Source of the DNA: Hyphomonas sp.
Lineage (GTDB): Bacteria; Pseudomonadota; Alphaproteobacteria; Caulobacterales; Hyphomonadaceae
NCBI RefSeq assembly: GCF_018402285.1
Contig: NZ_JAGYJH010000003.1
Span: forward strand, 868,001-932,000
DNA length: 64,000 nt
Direction: 5' to 3'
Shown here: positions 27,085 to 35,855 of the stretch, one piece after another
Layout: the number at the start of each line of letters is the position of its first letter
Numbering within the stretch: the first letter of the stretch is position 1
Position numbers and translations under genes: made by a program
The notes under the pieces: generated by a model
What the model saw: the letters and a program-made list of their open reading frames with translations, nothing else
Database searches by the model: none
Told to the model about the DNA's origin: nothing

Positions 27085-28197
27085 ATGCTGACTGCCGGAG
27101 ACGAATACCCCATCCACCAGACGCCGGAACCGGTCGCTTTCTCCGGCTCTGACCGCAATTTCTATGACCGCTATTTCTTCAACGGCTACAGCGCCGACGG
27201 CAAAACCTTCTTCGCCGCTGCCATGGGCGTCTACCCCCATCTCAACGTCATCGACGGCGCCGTCTCGGTCCTGCGCGACGGGAAACAGTCCTCGGTGTTC
27301 TTCTCCCGCCCGCTCAACATGGAGCGGATGGACACCTATGTCGGGGGCCTCTCGGTCACCGTGGTCGAACCGCTCAAACGCATCCGCCTGAAGCTGGAAG
27401 AAACCGAAGGCATCGCGCTGGATGTCGAGTTCACCGGCCGCGCGTTCCCCATTGAAGAGCCCCGCTTCACCCGCCGCATCGGCCCGCGCATGATGATGGA
27501 CCTCACCCGCATGACGCAGAACGGCAGCTGGTCGGGCAAGCTGCGCATCGACGGCATGGAAATCGCCGTCAAGCCAGACGACTTCACCGGCACGCGTGAT
27601 CGCTCCTGGGGCGTGCGCCCCATCGGCGCGCCCGATCCCCAGCCAATGTACCCGCCCGTGCCGCCGCAATTCTACTGGATCTGGGTGCCCACCAACTTCG
27701 AGAACCTCTCGATGTTCTACCATGTGAACCATGACGAACACGGAGAGCCCTGGAACACGCGCACCTCCCTCGTCATGGACGGCGCGCCCCAGGGCGCCGG
27801 CATGCATATGGGCGACGTGAACATGGACGTGCGCTATGCCAAAGGCACCCGCCGCATGGCCGCCGCGACCCTGACCGCAAAGGATCATGAAGGCCGTCCG
27901 CATACGGTAGAGTATGAGCCGATGGGCACCTTCCTGATGAAAGGCATCGGCTACAACCACGCCAAATACCGCCACGGGGTTTTCCATGGCGACCAGCTGA
28001 TAACGGCGCGCGAAGACTATGACGTCGCCAAATCCCCCTGGAACGAGATCGAAAACCTGCATATCCAGGAAATCGTCCGCGCCACTCATAAAGGCCCCGA
28101 TGGCAAAAGCTCGGTTGGTGTCGCCGCCTATGAACAGCTCTTCCTCGGCAAGCACGCCCCCAGCGGCTTCAAGGACATCCTCGACGGCGCGGCCTAG
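27085..28197 (+). CDS. Conserved protein of unknown function, lipocalin-like (CrtC/AttH-type) candidate
   Basis: The 370-residue protein has no signal peptide and is rich in alternating aromatic and polar strands. Examples are DRNFYDRYFFNGYSADGKTF, DRSWGVRPIGAPDP, QFYWIWVPTNFENLSMFYHVNHDEHG and KGIGYNHAKYRHGVFHGD. The DRSWGxRP and HDxxGxP style motifs recall the two-barrel AttH/CrtC-like superfamily annotated as DUF7064/DUF7065 proteins in sphingomonads and Hyphomonas. That placement is from memory and tentative. An AGAGGAAGG site precedes the ATG. It ends 4 bp inside the convergent GNAT gene. Confidence 0.6.
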   Translation: MLTAGDEYPIHQTPEPVAFSGSDRNFYDRYFFNGYSADGKTFFAAAMGVYPHLNVIDGAVSVLRDGKQSSVFFSRPLNMERMDTYVGGLSVTVVEPLKRIRLKLEETEGIALDVEFTGRAFPIEEPRFTRRIGPRMMMDLTRMTQNGSWSGKLRIDGMEIAVKPDDFTGTRDRSWGVRPIGAPDPQPMYPPVPPQFYWIWVPTNFENLSMFYHVNHDEHGEPWNTRTSLVMDGAPQGAGMHMGDVNMDVRYAKGTRRMAAATLTAKDHEGRPHTVEYEPMGTFLMKGIGYNHAKYRHGVFHGDQLITAREDYDVAKSPWNEIENLHIQEIVRATHKGPDGKSSVGVAAYEQLFLGKHAPSGFKDILDGAA

Positions 28198-28811
28198 GCC
28201 GCCGCCGTCTTCCGGCGGGGCAGGGGATGGGCGGCCAGCGCCTCGCGCAGGTCCTCCATTGCTTCGCCCGCGCCGATTTCGCCGAGCCGCGCGGCCACCT
28301 CCCGCGCGTCAAAGGCGTAGGTCACCACATTCCCGTCGCGCCCGGCTGCCTTTGCGCCAATCGCCTTGAACAGCTTCCGCGCCGGCGCGTTCTCCGCCAG
28401 CGTTTCGGCGGAAAACCGCGTGATCCCGGCCGCCAGCGCGTCATGCACGACCGCCGCCATGAGCAGCCGCGCCAGCCCCTTGCCATGATGGCAGTCGAGC
28501 ACCCCCATCGCCAGATCGGCCTCATCGCTGCGCCCCCGGCGCACGGCGCGCACCACCCCCATCAGCGGCGCCCCGGTCACATCAAGGTCCAGCGCGCCCC
28601 AGGCAATGTGGGTGTATCCGTCCACCGCCACGAGCTGGTCAATCACGGCGTCCGGCAGGGTCGGCGCCCCGGAAAAGAAGCGCAGATACCGCGAATGCTC
28701 TGAAAACCTTGAGATAATCTCCACCTCACGCGCCCGGTCCTGCGGCCCGATGGGGCGCAGGAACACCGTGTCTCCGGCGTTGAGCCGTGTGGAAAAGCCG
28801 CGTTCGCTCAT
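28194..28811 (-). CDS. GNAT-family N-acetyltransferase
   Basis: The 205-residue protein has an N-terminal VFLRPIGPQDRAREVEIISRFS segment and an acetyl-CoA-binding region around LAMGVLDCHHGKGLARLLMAAVVHDALAAG, containing the GKGLAR form of the Q/RxxGxG/A loop. It then has SAETLAENAPARKLFKAIGA. This fits single-domain GNAT enzymes resembling those fused to protein-lysine acetyltransferases. The target is unknown. It is divergent from the ABC-F gene and overlaps its convergent neighbour by 4 bp. Confidence 0.87.
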   Translation of the reverse strand: MSERGFSTRLNAGDTVFLRPIGPQDRAREVEIISRFSEHSRYLRFFSGAPTLPDAVIDQLVAVDGYTHIAWGALDLDVTGAPLMGVVRAVRRGRSDEADLAMGVLDCHHGKGLARLLMAAVVHDALAAGITRFSAETLAENAPARKLFKAIGAKAAGRDGNVVTYAFDAREVAARLGEIGAGEAMEDLREALAAHPLPRRKTAAA

Positions 28812-28932
28812 GCGGGGAATTTGTGCACTGCAACATGACGAGAAAAGGGCCAGCGTGCAGCCTGCGTCATTATGAGCGGTCTTTTGCGCAAACCGGGCTG
28901 TTTTTTGGCGCTGGCCGGGTTAAAGCCCCGCC

Positions 28933-30843
28933 ATGTTGGAAATCAAGAACCTCGATTACCGGGTCGAAGCGCGCCCGCTCTTTGATGCGGCCTCTGCGCG
29001 CGTGGCGGCCGGCTGGAAAGTCGGCCTCATCGGCCGCAATGGCACGGGCAAGTCCACGCTCCTGCGCCTCATCCGCGAGGAAATCGCTTCCCCCGGCAAG
29101 GACAGCCCCATCCGCCTGCAGAACGGCGCCCGCCTCGGCTGGGTCGCCCAGGAAGTCGCCCCCACGGACCAGACCATCCTCGATGTCGTGCTGGAGGCTG
29201 ACGCAGAACGCCATGCCCTGATGCTGGAGTCCGAAACCGCGACCGACCCCGACCGGATTGGCGACATCCACGCCCGCCTTCTGGACATTGACGCCTGGAC
29301 GGCTGAAGCCCGCGCTTCGGAAATCCTCATGGGCCTCGGCTTCCAGGTCGCAGACCTCGCCCGCGCCACGCGCGAGTTTTCCGGTGGCTGGCGCATGCGC
29401 GCCGCCATCGCCGGCGCCCTCTTTGCCCAGCCAGACCTGCTGCTGCTCGACGAGCCGACCAACTATCTTGACCTTGAAGGCGCCGCCTGGCTTGAGGGGT
29501 ATCTCCGGCGCTATCCCAACACCGTCCTCATCGTCTCCCACGACCGCGAAATGCTCAACCGCTCGGTCACCCACACCATGGCTCTGGAACACCGCAAGCT
29601 GACGATCACGCCCGGCGGCTATGATGACTGGCTGAAACTTCGCGCGGCCAAGCTCGCCCAGCTCGAAAGCCAGAAATCCAAGCAGGACAAGGACCGCGCC
29701 CACCTCCAGTCTTTCGTGGACCGGTTCCGCGCCAAGGCCTCCAAGGCGCGCCAGGCCCAGTCCCGCATCAAGATGCTCGAGAAGATGCAGGAAATCTCGA
29801 TTCCTCTGGAAGAGCGCACCTCACCCTTCAATTTCCCCGCGCCAGAGACTTTGCTCGCCCCGCCGCTCTTGGAAATCGAAGACGCCGCCATGGGTTATGG
29901 TCCGCAGGCGGTCATTCTCAAGGGCGTGAAACTGCGCATTGATCCGGACGACCGCATCGCCATCATCGGCACGAACGGGCAGGGCAAGACCACGCTGGTC
30001 AAATCCATCGCCGAGCGTCTCCCGCTGCTCGGCGGCAAGCGCCGCATGCCGAAGAAAGTCGAAATCGGCTATTTCTCGCAGGATCAGCTCGACGAACTCA
30101 GCATCGGCGACACGGTCCTCGAACACGTCATGCGTGCGCTCCCGAAAGATACCCCCGTCGCCAAACAGCGCTCGGTCGCCGCGCAACTCGGCTTCTCCCA
30201 TGAGAAGGTCGAAACCAAGGTCGAGAAACTCTCGGGCGGCGAAAAAGTCCGCCTCATCCTTGGCCTCATCGGGCTTTCCCGTCCGCAAGTTCTCATCCTC
30301 GACGAACCGACCTCCCACCTGGATATCGACAGCCGCGAAGCGCTGATCTATGCACTCAACGACTTTGCCGGCGCCGTTCTCCTGATCACGCACGATGTCT
30401 ATCTGGCCGAGGCAACCGCCGACCAGCTCTGGCTCGTCAAGGACGGCAAGGTCGCGCCCTATGCCGGTGACCTTTCCGACTACCGCGCGCTCGTCATGAG
30501 TTCAGACCGCGACAAAGGCGGCGCAGCCAAGTCTGCCCCCGCCGCCTTGGTTGCCGAAGACCCCGTCGACAAGGCCGAACAACGCCGCCGCGCCTCGCTG
30601 GCGCGCGAGTCCGCGGCCCCGCTGAAAAAGAAGGCCGACGCCGCCGAAAAGGCCTTCGAAAAGGCCAACGCCCGTATCAGGACGATTGATCTGGAACTTT
30701 CCAGATCCGGCCTCTCGCCTCAGAAGATCACCGAGCTTTCGGTCGAACGCGGCAAGCTCGAAGCCGAAGCGGCCAAAGCCGAAACCGAATGGCTGAGCGC
30801 CCTGGACGCCTATGAGAGCGCGGTGAAGGAAGCGGTAAACTGA
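28933..30843 (+). CDS. ABC-F family ATPase
   Basis: The 636-residue protein has two ABC domains and no membrane segments, the ABC-F layout of ribosome-associated translation factors. Walker A motifs are GRNGTGKST (35-43) and GTNGQGKTT (about 346-354). Signatures are FSGGWRMR (about 149-156) and LSGGEKVR (about 433-440). Walker B appears as LLLLDEPTNYLDLEG and LILDEPTSHLDID. The linker between domains is charged and helical. The C-terminus (DKAEQRRRASLARESAAPLKKKADAAEKAFEKA-type coil) resembles Uup/YheS tails. The exact subfamily is not certain. Confidence 0.92.
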   Translation: MLEIKNLDYRVEARPLFDAASARVAAGWKVGLIGRNGTGKSTLLRLIREEIASPGKDSPIRLQNGARLGWVAQEVAPTDQTILDVVLEADAERHALMLESETATDPDRIGDIHARLLDIDAWTAEARASEILMGLGFQVADLARATREFSGGWRMRAAIAGALFAQPDLLLLDEPTNYLDLEGAAWLEGYLRRYPNTVLIVSHDREMLNRSVTHTMALEHRKLTITPGGYDDWLKLRAAKLAQLESQKSKQDKDRAHLQSFVDRFRAKASKARQAQSRIKMLEKMQEISIPLEERTSPFNFPAPETLLAPPLLEIEDAAMGYGPQAVILKGVKLRIDPDDRIAIIGTNGQGKTTLVKSIAERLPLLGGKRRMPKKVEIGYFSQDQLDELSIGDTVLEHVMRALPKDTPVAKQRSVAAQLGFSHEKVETKVEKLSGGEKVRLILGLIGLSRPQVLILDEPTSHLDIDSREALIYALNDFAGAVLLITHDVYLAEATADQLWLVKDGKVAPYAGDLSDYRALVMSSDRDKGGAAKSAPAALVAEDPVDKAEQRRRASLARESAAPLKKKADAAEKAFEKANARIRTIDLELSRSGLSPQKITELSVERGKLEAEAAKAETEWLSALDAYESAVKEAVN

Positions 30844-31276
30844 CACCCTTGCCTCCCGCACCGGGCGTATCCTCCGCCCCATGATCCACCTCGCCGCCCT
30901 GCACTATGTCTGAAAACACCCCGTCTTCACGGAGTATTTCGATGCTGTGCCGGCGATCTGACGGACGCGCGCAGACGCAAGGAGGCCTTCTTCCTCGTCC
31001 ACTGGCGGGGTGGCACAGACATCACCTCCTGCGGCGACCGGGCCCCCAGCCCGTCAGCTTGCAGACCCCTCACCCCAACGCGCAAAACCTGGGATGATCG
31101 GGCTTTGGCGAGTGACCTTCCGGCAGACCTTCTCCCCGAAGCACACCCTCTTTTCTTCCCTGCGCGAGCGGGGGCTCAGAGGGGCAAGCGTTTACCCCAT
31201 CCCGAGATCACCCAAATCCTCCGCCCGGCCCGGGCTGCGTCCGGCCAAAACGGCGGCCTGAAACCCAGACGCGCGC
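30844..31276. other. 433-bp gap with no convincing gene
   Basis: Between the ABC-F stop and the convergent epimerase gene no frame shows homology or a good ribosome site. A short frame at 30881 (MIHLAALHYV, then stop, then KHPVFTEYFDAVPAI in the same frame) and an offset frame near 30955 (DLTDARRKEAFFLVHWRGG) could be remnants of one decayed gene. The evidence is weak. Confidence 0.3.
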
Positions 31277-32260
31277 TCACCCCCACAGCCCGCGCCCCGG
31301 CGGGGTAACCATTCCGTCCGTATAGGTCAGCCCGTCCTCGATATCGTGCGCCAGCCAGAGCGGTCCGTCGAGGTCTGCCGCGTCGGCAAGCTGCGCCAGC
31401 AGCGCCGCCGGCGCCATCGACAGCGACCCGGCCACCATACAGCCCACCATCACGCTCATCCCCGCCGTCCGCGCCGCGCGCACCATGGCCAGCGCCTCGG
31501 TAAAGCCGCCCGCCTTGTCGAGCTTCACATTCACCGCGTCATAATTCCGGGCCAGCTTCTGGATGTCGGCGCTCGTATGTGCGCTCTCGTCGGCGCAGAT
31601 GGCGATGGCGCCCGGCCGGCGCATCAGGGCCGCGTCCTTCCCGGCCGGGAAGGGCTGCTCGATCAGCACCACGCCGAGCCTTGTCGCGGCCTTTAAGAGG
31701 CCGGCGAAGTCGCCCTCGGTCAGGCCTTCATTGGCGTCGGCAATCAGCCGCGCGTCTGGCCGCGCGCCGTGCACCGCCCTGATCCGGTCAAGGTCGCCGG
31801 CCCCGCCGAGTTTCAGCTTCAGGAGCGTGCCCGGGGCCGCTTTTGCTGCCGCCGCCATTGCCTCTGGCGCATCGAGGCTGATTGTCACCGCCGTCTCGAC
31901 GGGCTTTGGTTCCGGCAACCCTGCCAGCTGCCAGACGGGCTGGCCTGTCTTCTTGGCCTCAAGGTCCCACAGCGCGCAGTCCACCGCGCAGCGCGCCGCG
32001 CCCGGCTTCATCAGGGCCTGCAGCGCGGCAAGGCTGATCCCGGCTTCGATCTCTCCCCGCGCCGCCTCGATCTCTGCCAGCACGCTGTCGACTGTTTCGC
32101 CATAGCGCCCATAAGGCACAGCCTCGCCCCGGCCGGCATGGCCCTCGCCGGTGAGGGTCACCCGCACGGTCTCCGCGCTGGTCCTGGCCCCCCGTGATAT
32201 CGCAAACGCCGCGTTCAGCGGGGAGGAGATGTGAGCGGTTTCAAGCCGGAAATGACCCAT
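31277..32260 (-). CDS. Dipeptide epimerase (L-Ala-D/L-Glu epimerase-like, enolase superfamily)
   Basis: The 327-residue protein has the enolase-superfamily barrel. The general base pair is in LLKLKLGG (Lys-x-Lys), and metal ligands appear in LIADANEG (Asp), VLIEQPFP (Glu) and ICADESAH (Asp/Glu). The opposite-face base lies in DAVNVKLDKAGG. This is the arrangement of muconate-lactonizing-type dipeptide epimerases that recycle murein peptides by epimerising L-Ala-D-Glu. No murein-recycling neighbours are present, so the exact dipeptide is unknown. It is convergent with the ABC-F gene and divergent from the lipid transporter operon. Confidence 0.88.
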   Translation of the reverse strand: MGHFRLETAHISSPLNAAFAISRGARTSAETVRVTLTGEGHAGRGEAVPYGRYGETVDSVLAEIEAARGEIEAGISLAALQALMKPGAARCAVDCALWDLEAKKTGQPVWQLAGLPEPKPVETAVTISLDAPEAMAAAAKAAPGTLLKLKLGGAGDLDRIRAVHGARPDARLIADANEGLTEGDFAGLLKAATRLGVVLIEQPFPAGKDAALMRRPGAIAICADESAHTSADIQKLARNYDAVNVKLDKAGGFTEALAMVRAARTAGMSVMVGCMVAGSLSMAPAALLAQLADAADLDGPLWLAHDIEDGLTYTDGMVTPPGRGLWG

Positions 32261-32349
32261 CGGTTAATCCTGAGAGATGAATTGTCTTGGAATGGAACAG
32301 GCCGTCCTTAAGCATGTTTTGCTAATGAGGTCAGTCAGGACCGCAAAGA

Positions 32350-33477
32350 ATGCACAGTCTTACCGCCCCCGGCTTCGCGCTTGAAGAGAGCGACGAAGGA
32401 CACGTCCTCCGCCTTAGCGGAGACTGGACGGTGGCGACGATCAACCAGCTCGATGCACAGCTGCGCGCGGTGTCCGGAATTGTCCCCGATTGTCTCGATG
32501 TGGCCGGACTTGGCCGCCTGGATACTTCCGGGGCGTATCTGATTGACCGCACCTGGCGCCAGACGGGCGCGCCCTGGCCGCCACAGATTGTCGGCGAACA
32601 TGCCTCTGCCGCCAGCCTTCTGGACCAGGTCCATGCCCATTCCGAGCCGGCTCTCCCCGCGCCGCCGCCAGATACCGGCCTCCTCGCCATGCTCGAGCGG
32701 ACCGGGAAGGGAAGCGTTGATTTCTATAAGGAAACCCGCGCCAGCCTCGCTTTTCTGGGCGAAACCCTGGTCACCATCGCCCGCCTGATCGCCCAGCCCT
32801 GGAAGCTGCGCTGGACCTCGATCGTCGCGGTCATGGAAGAGGCTGGCCTCAACGCCATGCCGATCATCGCCTTCCTCTCCTTCTTCGTCGGCATGGTCGT
32901 CGCCTTCATCGGGGCAACCACGCTGCGGGATTTCGATCTTGAGATCTACACGATTGAACTCATTGGCTTTTCCATGCTGCGCGAGTTCGGCGTCGTGCTC
33001 ACTGGCATCGTCCTGGCCGGCCGCACGAACTCCTCCTTCACCGCCCAGATCGGCACCATGAAGATGCGCCAGGAGATCGACGCGATGCAGACCCTTGGCC
33101 TCAAGGCCATGGATGTGATCGTCGCCCCCCGGATTATCGCGATGGTGGTGATGACCCCGATCCTCACTTTCGTTGCCACCCTTGCCGGGGTCGCCGGCGG
33201 CATGGCCGTGGCCTGGGCCTCGCTCGACATCAACCCGGCCGTTTTCCTGGAGCGGATGCGCACCTCCGTCCCCATCGACCAGTTCTGGGTCGGTATGTCC
33301 AAATCGCCCGTTTTCGGTCTGGTTGTCGCCCTGATCGCCTGCCGTCAGGGCCTTCAGGTCGGCGGCAGTGTCCAATCCCTCGGCAAGGCCACAACCACAT
33401 CGGTCGTGCAGGGGATCTTCGCCATCATCGTCCTCGATGCGATTTTCGCGATCTTCTACATGGAGCTCGGTATATGA
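32350..33477 (+). CDS. MlaE-family lipid ABC transporter permease with N-terminal STAS domain
   Basis: The 375-residue protein couples an N-terminal STAS-like domain (residues about 10-100, VLRLSGDWTVATINQLD and CLDVAGLGRLDTSGAYLID) to an MlaE permease. The permease part shows IIAFLSFFVGMVVAFIGATTLRDF, LREFGVVLTGIVLAGRTNSSFTAQIGTMK and AGGMAVAWASLDINP-type blocks, with about five to six helices. In MlaFEDB the STAS function is a separate protein, MlaB; here it is fused. It overlaps the ATPase gene by 4 bp (ATGA). The system moves phospholipids or hydrophobic substrates between inner and outer membranes. Confidence 0.92.
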   Translation: MHSLTAPGFALEESDEGHVLRLSGDWTVATINQLDAQLRAVSGIVPDCLDVAGLGRLDTSGAYLIDRTWRQTGAPWPPQIVGEHASAASLLDQVHAHSEPALPAPPPDTGLLAMLERTGKGSVDFYKETRASLAFLGETLVTIARLIAQPWKLRWTSIVAVMEEAGLNAMPIIAFLSFFVGMVVAFIGATTLRDFDLEIYTIELIGFSMLREFGVVLTGIVLAGRTNSSFTAQIGTMKMRQEIDAMQTLGLKAMDVIVAPRIIAMVVMTPILTFVATLAGVAGGMAVAWASLDINPAVFLERMRTSVPIDQFWVGMSKSPVFGLVVALIACRQGLQVGGSVQSLGKATTTSVVQGIFAIIVLDAIFAIFYMELGI

Positions 33478-34241
33478 CCGCCGCGCCCGTCATCCAGGTC
33501 CGCGACATGAAAGTCGCCTATGGCCGCAATGTCGTCCTCGACGGGTTCAGCCTCGACATCCCGCGCGGCGAAGTCATCGGCATCATCGGGCCGTCTGGTG
33601 GCGGCAAATCGGTAACGCTGCGGGCCATCGTCGGGCTCAAACAGCCCGAATCCGGGCATGTCGAAGTCTTCGGCGAGCAGCTCGACCTTCTCAGCAGCGA
33701 GGACCGCACCGCCCTTGAGCGCCGCTGGGGCATCATGTTCCAGGACGGCGCCCTGTTCTCGAACCTCACCGTGCGCGAGAACGTCATGGTGCCGATGCGC
33801 GAACATACCGATCTCAATCCCGCCCTGCGCCATGCCCTTGCCGATATGAAGATCCACATGGCGGGGCTTTCTCCAAGTGCTGGCGACAAATACCCCTCCG
33901 ACCTTTCCGGCGGCATGCGCAAGCGCGCGGCGCTGGCCCGCGCCCTGGCGCTCGATCCGGAACTCCTCTTCCTCGACGAGCCGACTGCAGGTCTTGACCC
34001 CATCACGGCGGCGGCCTTTGACAAGCTGATCCGCGACCTGCAGCAGGCCCTTGGCCTCACGGTCTTTCTCGTCACCCATGATCTCGATACCCTGCATGCC
34101 GTGTGTGACCGGATTGCCGTGATCGGCGAGAAACGCGTTCTGGCGGTGGGCACGATGGATGAGCTGCGGCAGATCGATCATCCCTGGATTCAGGAATATT
34201 TTGGCGGTCCGCGCGGACGCGCGGCCTCGGCCGGTTATTAG
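33474..34241 (+). CDS. MlaF-type lipid ABC transporter ATPase
   Basis: The 255-residue ATPase has Walker A GPSGGGKS (39-46), the Q-loop in IMFQDGALFSNLTV, the signature LSGGMRK (144-150), Walker B LLFLDEPTAGLDP and the switch His in VTHDLDTL. The PMREHTD segment and Q-loop context are typical of MlaF/Ttg2A. It energises the upstream permease and overlaps it by 4 bp. The MCE-domain gene follows 14 bp downstream behind GGAGGACTGGG. Confidence 0.93.
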   Translation: MTAAPVIQVRDMKVAYGRNVVLDGFSLDIPRGEVIGIIGPSGGGKSVTLRAIVGLKQPESGHVEVFGEQLDLLSSEDRTALERRWGIMFQDGALFSNLTVRENVMVPMREHTDLNPALRHALADMKIHMAGLSPSAGDKYPSDLSGGMRKRAALARALALDPELLFLDEPTAGLDPITAAAFDKLIRDLQQALGLTVFLVTHDLDTLHAVCDRIAVIGEKRVLAVGTMDELRQIDHPWIQEYFGGPRGRAASAGY

Positions 34242-34255
34242 GAGGACTGGGCATC

Positions 34256-35209
34256 ATGGAAACCCGGGCAAACTATGCATTGATAGGCGGTCTCGTCATC
34301 CTCGCGGCCGCGCTGATAGCGGGCTTCGTGCTCTGGCTTGGCCAGTCTGAGTTCAGCCGCGACTACAAGGCCTATGACATCGTGTTTGAAGGGCCTGTCT
34401 CCCTCGAAGAGGGCGGGGCGGTGCGCTATATCGGCATCAAGGTCGGCGAAGTCGCCACGGTCCGGATCGACCGGGCAGACCCGTCCAAGGTGCGCGCCCG
34501 CATTCGCGTCTCCCGCGAAACGCCGATCCGTGAAGATTCCAGCGCTTCCATCCAGCTGGCCGGCATCACTGGCGCAACCTTCATCCAGATCAGTGCCGGC
34601 ACCGGCCGCCCGCTCGAAGCGCGCCCCGGCGAGCCGGTTCCCGTGATCAAATCCGAACGCACTCTCGTCGACCAGATCGTCGCCGGCGGCGCCCAGGCGC
34701 TTGGCCGGGCCAACCTCACCTTCGACAATGTGAACAAGATCCTCACCGACGAAAACATCGCGTCGGTCAGCACCACCCTGAAGAACCTTGAAATAGCGAC
34801 CGCCAAACTCGCCGCCGAGGATGGTCTGATCGATCAGGCCACGGTCACGCTGGCCAAGGTCTCGCGCGCCGCAGACTCGGTGGACAAGGCCGCCATTGAA
34901 TTTGAGGAGTTCGGCAATTCGGCAGATACGAACCTTGCTGAAGCCGCTGCAGACCTCAAGCTCATCGTCGCCGACATACGCTTGGTTGCGCAATCTGCCA
35001 GCGGCACACTTGACCGCAGCGCGGAGGCCGTCGCGGCCGCAACGGCCATCATCGAAGGCCCGGCTTCTGAAACCTTCGAGAATGCCGGCCTTGCCAGCAA
35101 GGAGCTGCGCATCATGCTGAGCCGGTTTGACCGGTTCCTGAGAGAGCTGGAAAGCAATCCCCAGTCGCTGCTGGTTGGCGAAGCCGTACCCTATGAGGAG
35201 AAACGCTGA
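34256..35209 (+). CDS. MCE/MlaD-domain substrate-binding protein
   Basis: The 317-residue protein has one N-terminal membrane anchor (ALIGGLVILAAALIAGFVLW, residues 7-26). A periplasmic MCE domain follows (YDIVFEGPVSLEEGGAVRYIGIKVGEV, then SIQLAGITGATFIQI), then a long helical tail. MCE proteins form hexameric rings that shuttle lipids through the periplasm. The tail is longer than that of MlaD and more like PqiB/YebT-type or actinobacterial MCE proteins. The gene's stop codon touches the next start (TGATG). Confidence 0.92.
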   Translation: METRANYALIGGLVILAAALIAGFVLWLGQSEFSRDYKAYDIVFEGPVSLEEGGAVRYIGIKVGEVATVRIDRADPSKVRARIRVSRETPIREDSSASIQLAGITGATFIQISAGTGRPLEARPGEPVPVIKSERTLVDQIVAGGAQALGRANLTFDNVNKILTDENIASVSTTLKNLEIATAKLAAEDGLIDQATVTLAKVSRAADSVDKAAIEFEEFGNSADTNLAEAAADLKLIVADIRLVAQSASGTLDRSAEAVAAATAIIEGPASETFENAGLASKELRIMLSRFDRFLRELESNPQSLLVGEAVPYEEKR

Positions 35210-35787
35210 TGTTCCGTGCCCTGATCCTTGCCGCTGCCACCTTGTCGCTCGGCGCCTGCGCCGGTGTTATCCCCCAGCGTGATCCGGCCAATGCGCTCTA
35301 TCGGCTGGGCCCGATGGACCCTGCCTACACGCTTTCGGCATCGGTCACTGTCCGAGAACCGGAGGCCTCCCGGCTGCTGGCGGGACGGTTCATGTCGGCC
35401 GAGGACGAGACCGGCGCCATCCGCTATGTTCGCTCGATCCAGTGGACGGACCGGTCGACCAGCCTGTTGCAGGAAGCCGTCCTCGATCTCCTGCGCGGGC
35501 AGGGCGGCAATGTCGCCCTGCCGTCTCAGGCAGGCGCGCTCACCGATTATGAATTCTCCTGGCGCATTTCCGATCTCACCCTGAAGGGCGACACCGCCCG
35601 GTGCCGGCTTGAAGGCACCCTGCTCAAGGGCCGCGCCCGCAGCGTCTACCGGCAGGCCTCCATCTCGACTTCCGCCACAGCCGCCGGCCGCACCGACGCC
35701 GCCCGCGCCCAGGCCCTTGTCGAGGCTGGCCAGGCCTGCGCCCGGGATGTGGCCGCCTTCATCGCCGCAGCGGCGCAGCCGGACTAG
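35209..35787 (+). CDS. ABC-type transport auxiliary lipoprotein (PqiC-like)
   Basis: The 192-residue protein has a lipoprotein signal peptide (LGAC, Cys17) and then the pattern of the ABC-transport auxiliary component family. It has an N-terminal LYRLGPMDP strand, SVTVREPEASRLLAGRFM, IRYVRSIQWTDRSTSLLQEAVLDLL and the late FEARLxG-like ALVEAGQACARDVAAFIA helix. In PqiABC and related systems this lipoprotein sits in the outer membrane and docks the MCE tunnel. It is the last gene of the operon and is followed by a strong terminator. Confidence 0.87.
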   Translation: MFRALILAAATLSLGACAGVIPQRDPANALYRLGPMDPAYTLSASVTVREPEASRLLAGRFMSAEDETGAIRYVRSIQWTDRSTSLLQEAVLDLLRGQGGNVALPSQAGALTDYEFSWRISDLTLKGDTARCRLEGTLLKGRARSVYRQASISTSATAAGRTDAARAQALVEAGQACARDVAAFIAAAAQPD

Positions 35788-35799
35788 CGCAGAACAAAA

Positions 35800-35835
35800 C
35801 GCCGGCCCTGCGATAACAGGGCCGGCGCTTCTTTT
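35800..35835 (+). terminator. Terminator of the lipid transporter operon
   Basis: An 11-bp perfect stem (35800-35810 with 35817-35827) with a CGATAA loop is followed by CTTCTTTTC. It also separates this operon from the convergent acyl-CoA dehydrogenase gene. Confidence 0.87.
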
Positions 35836-35855
35836 CAGGGCAATCGGTCGCCCGA

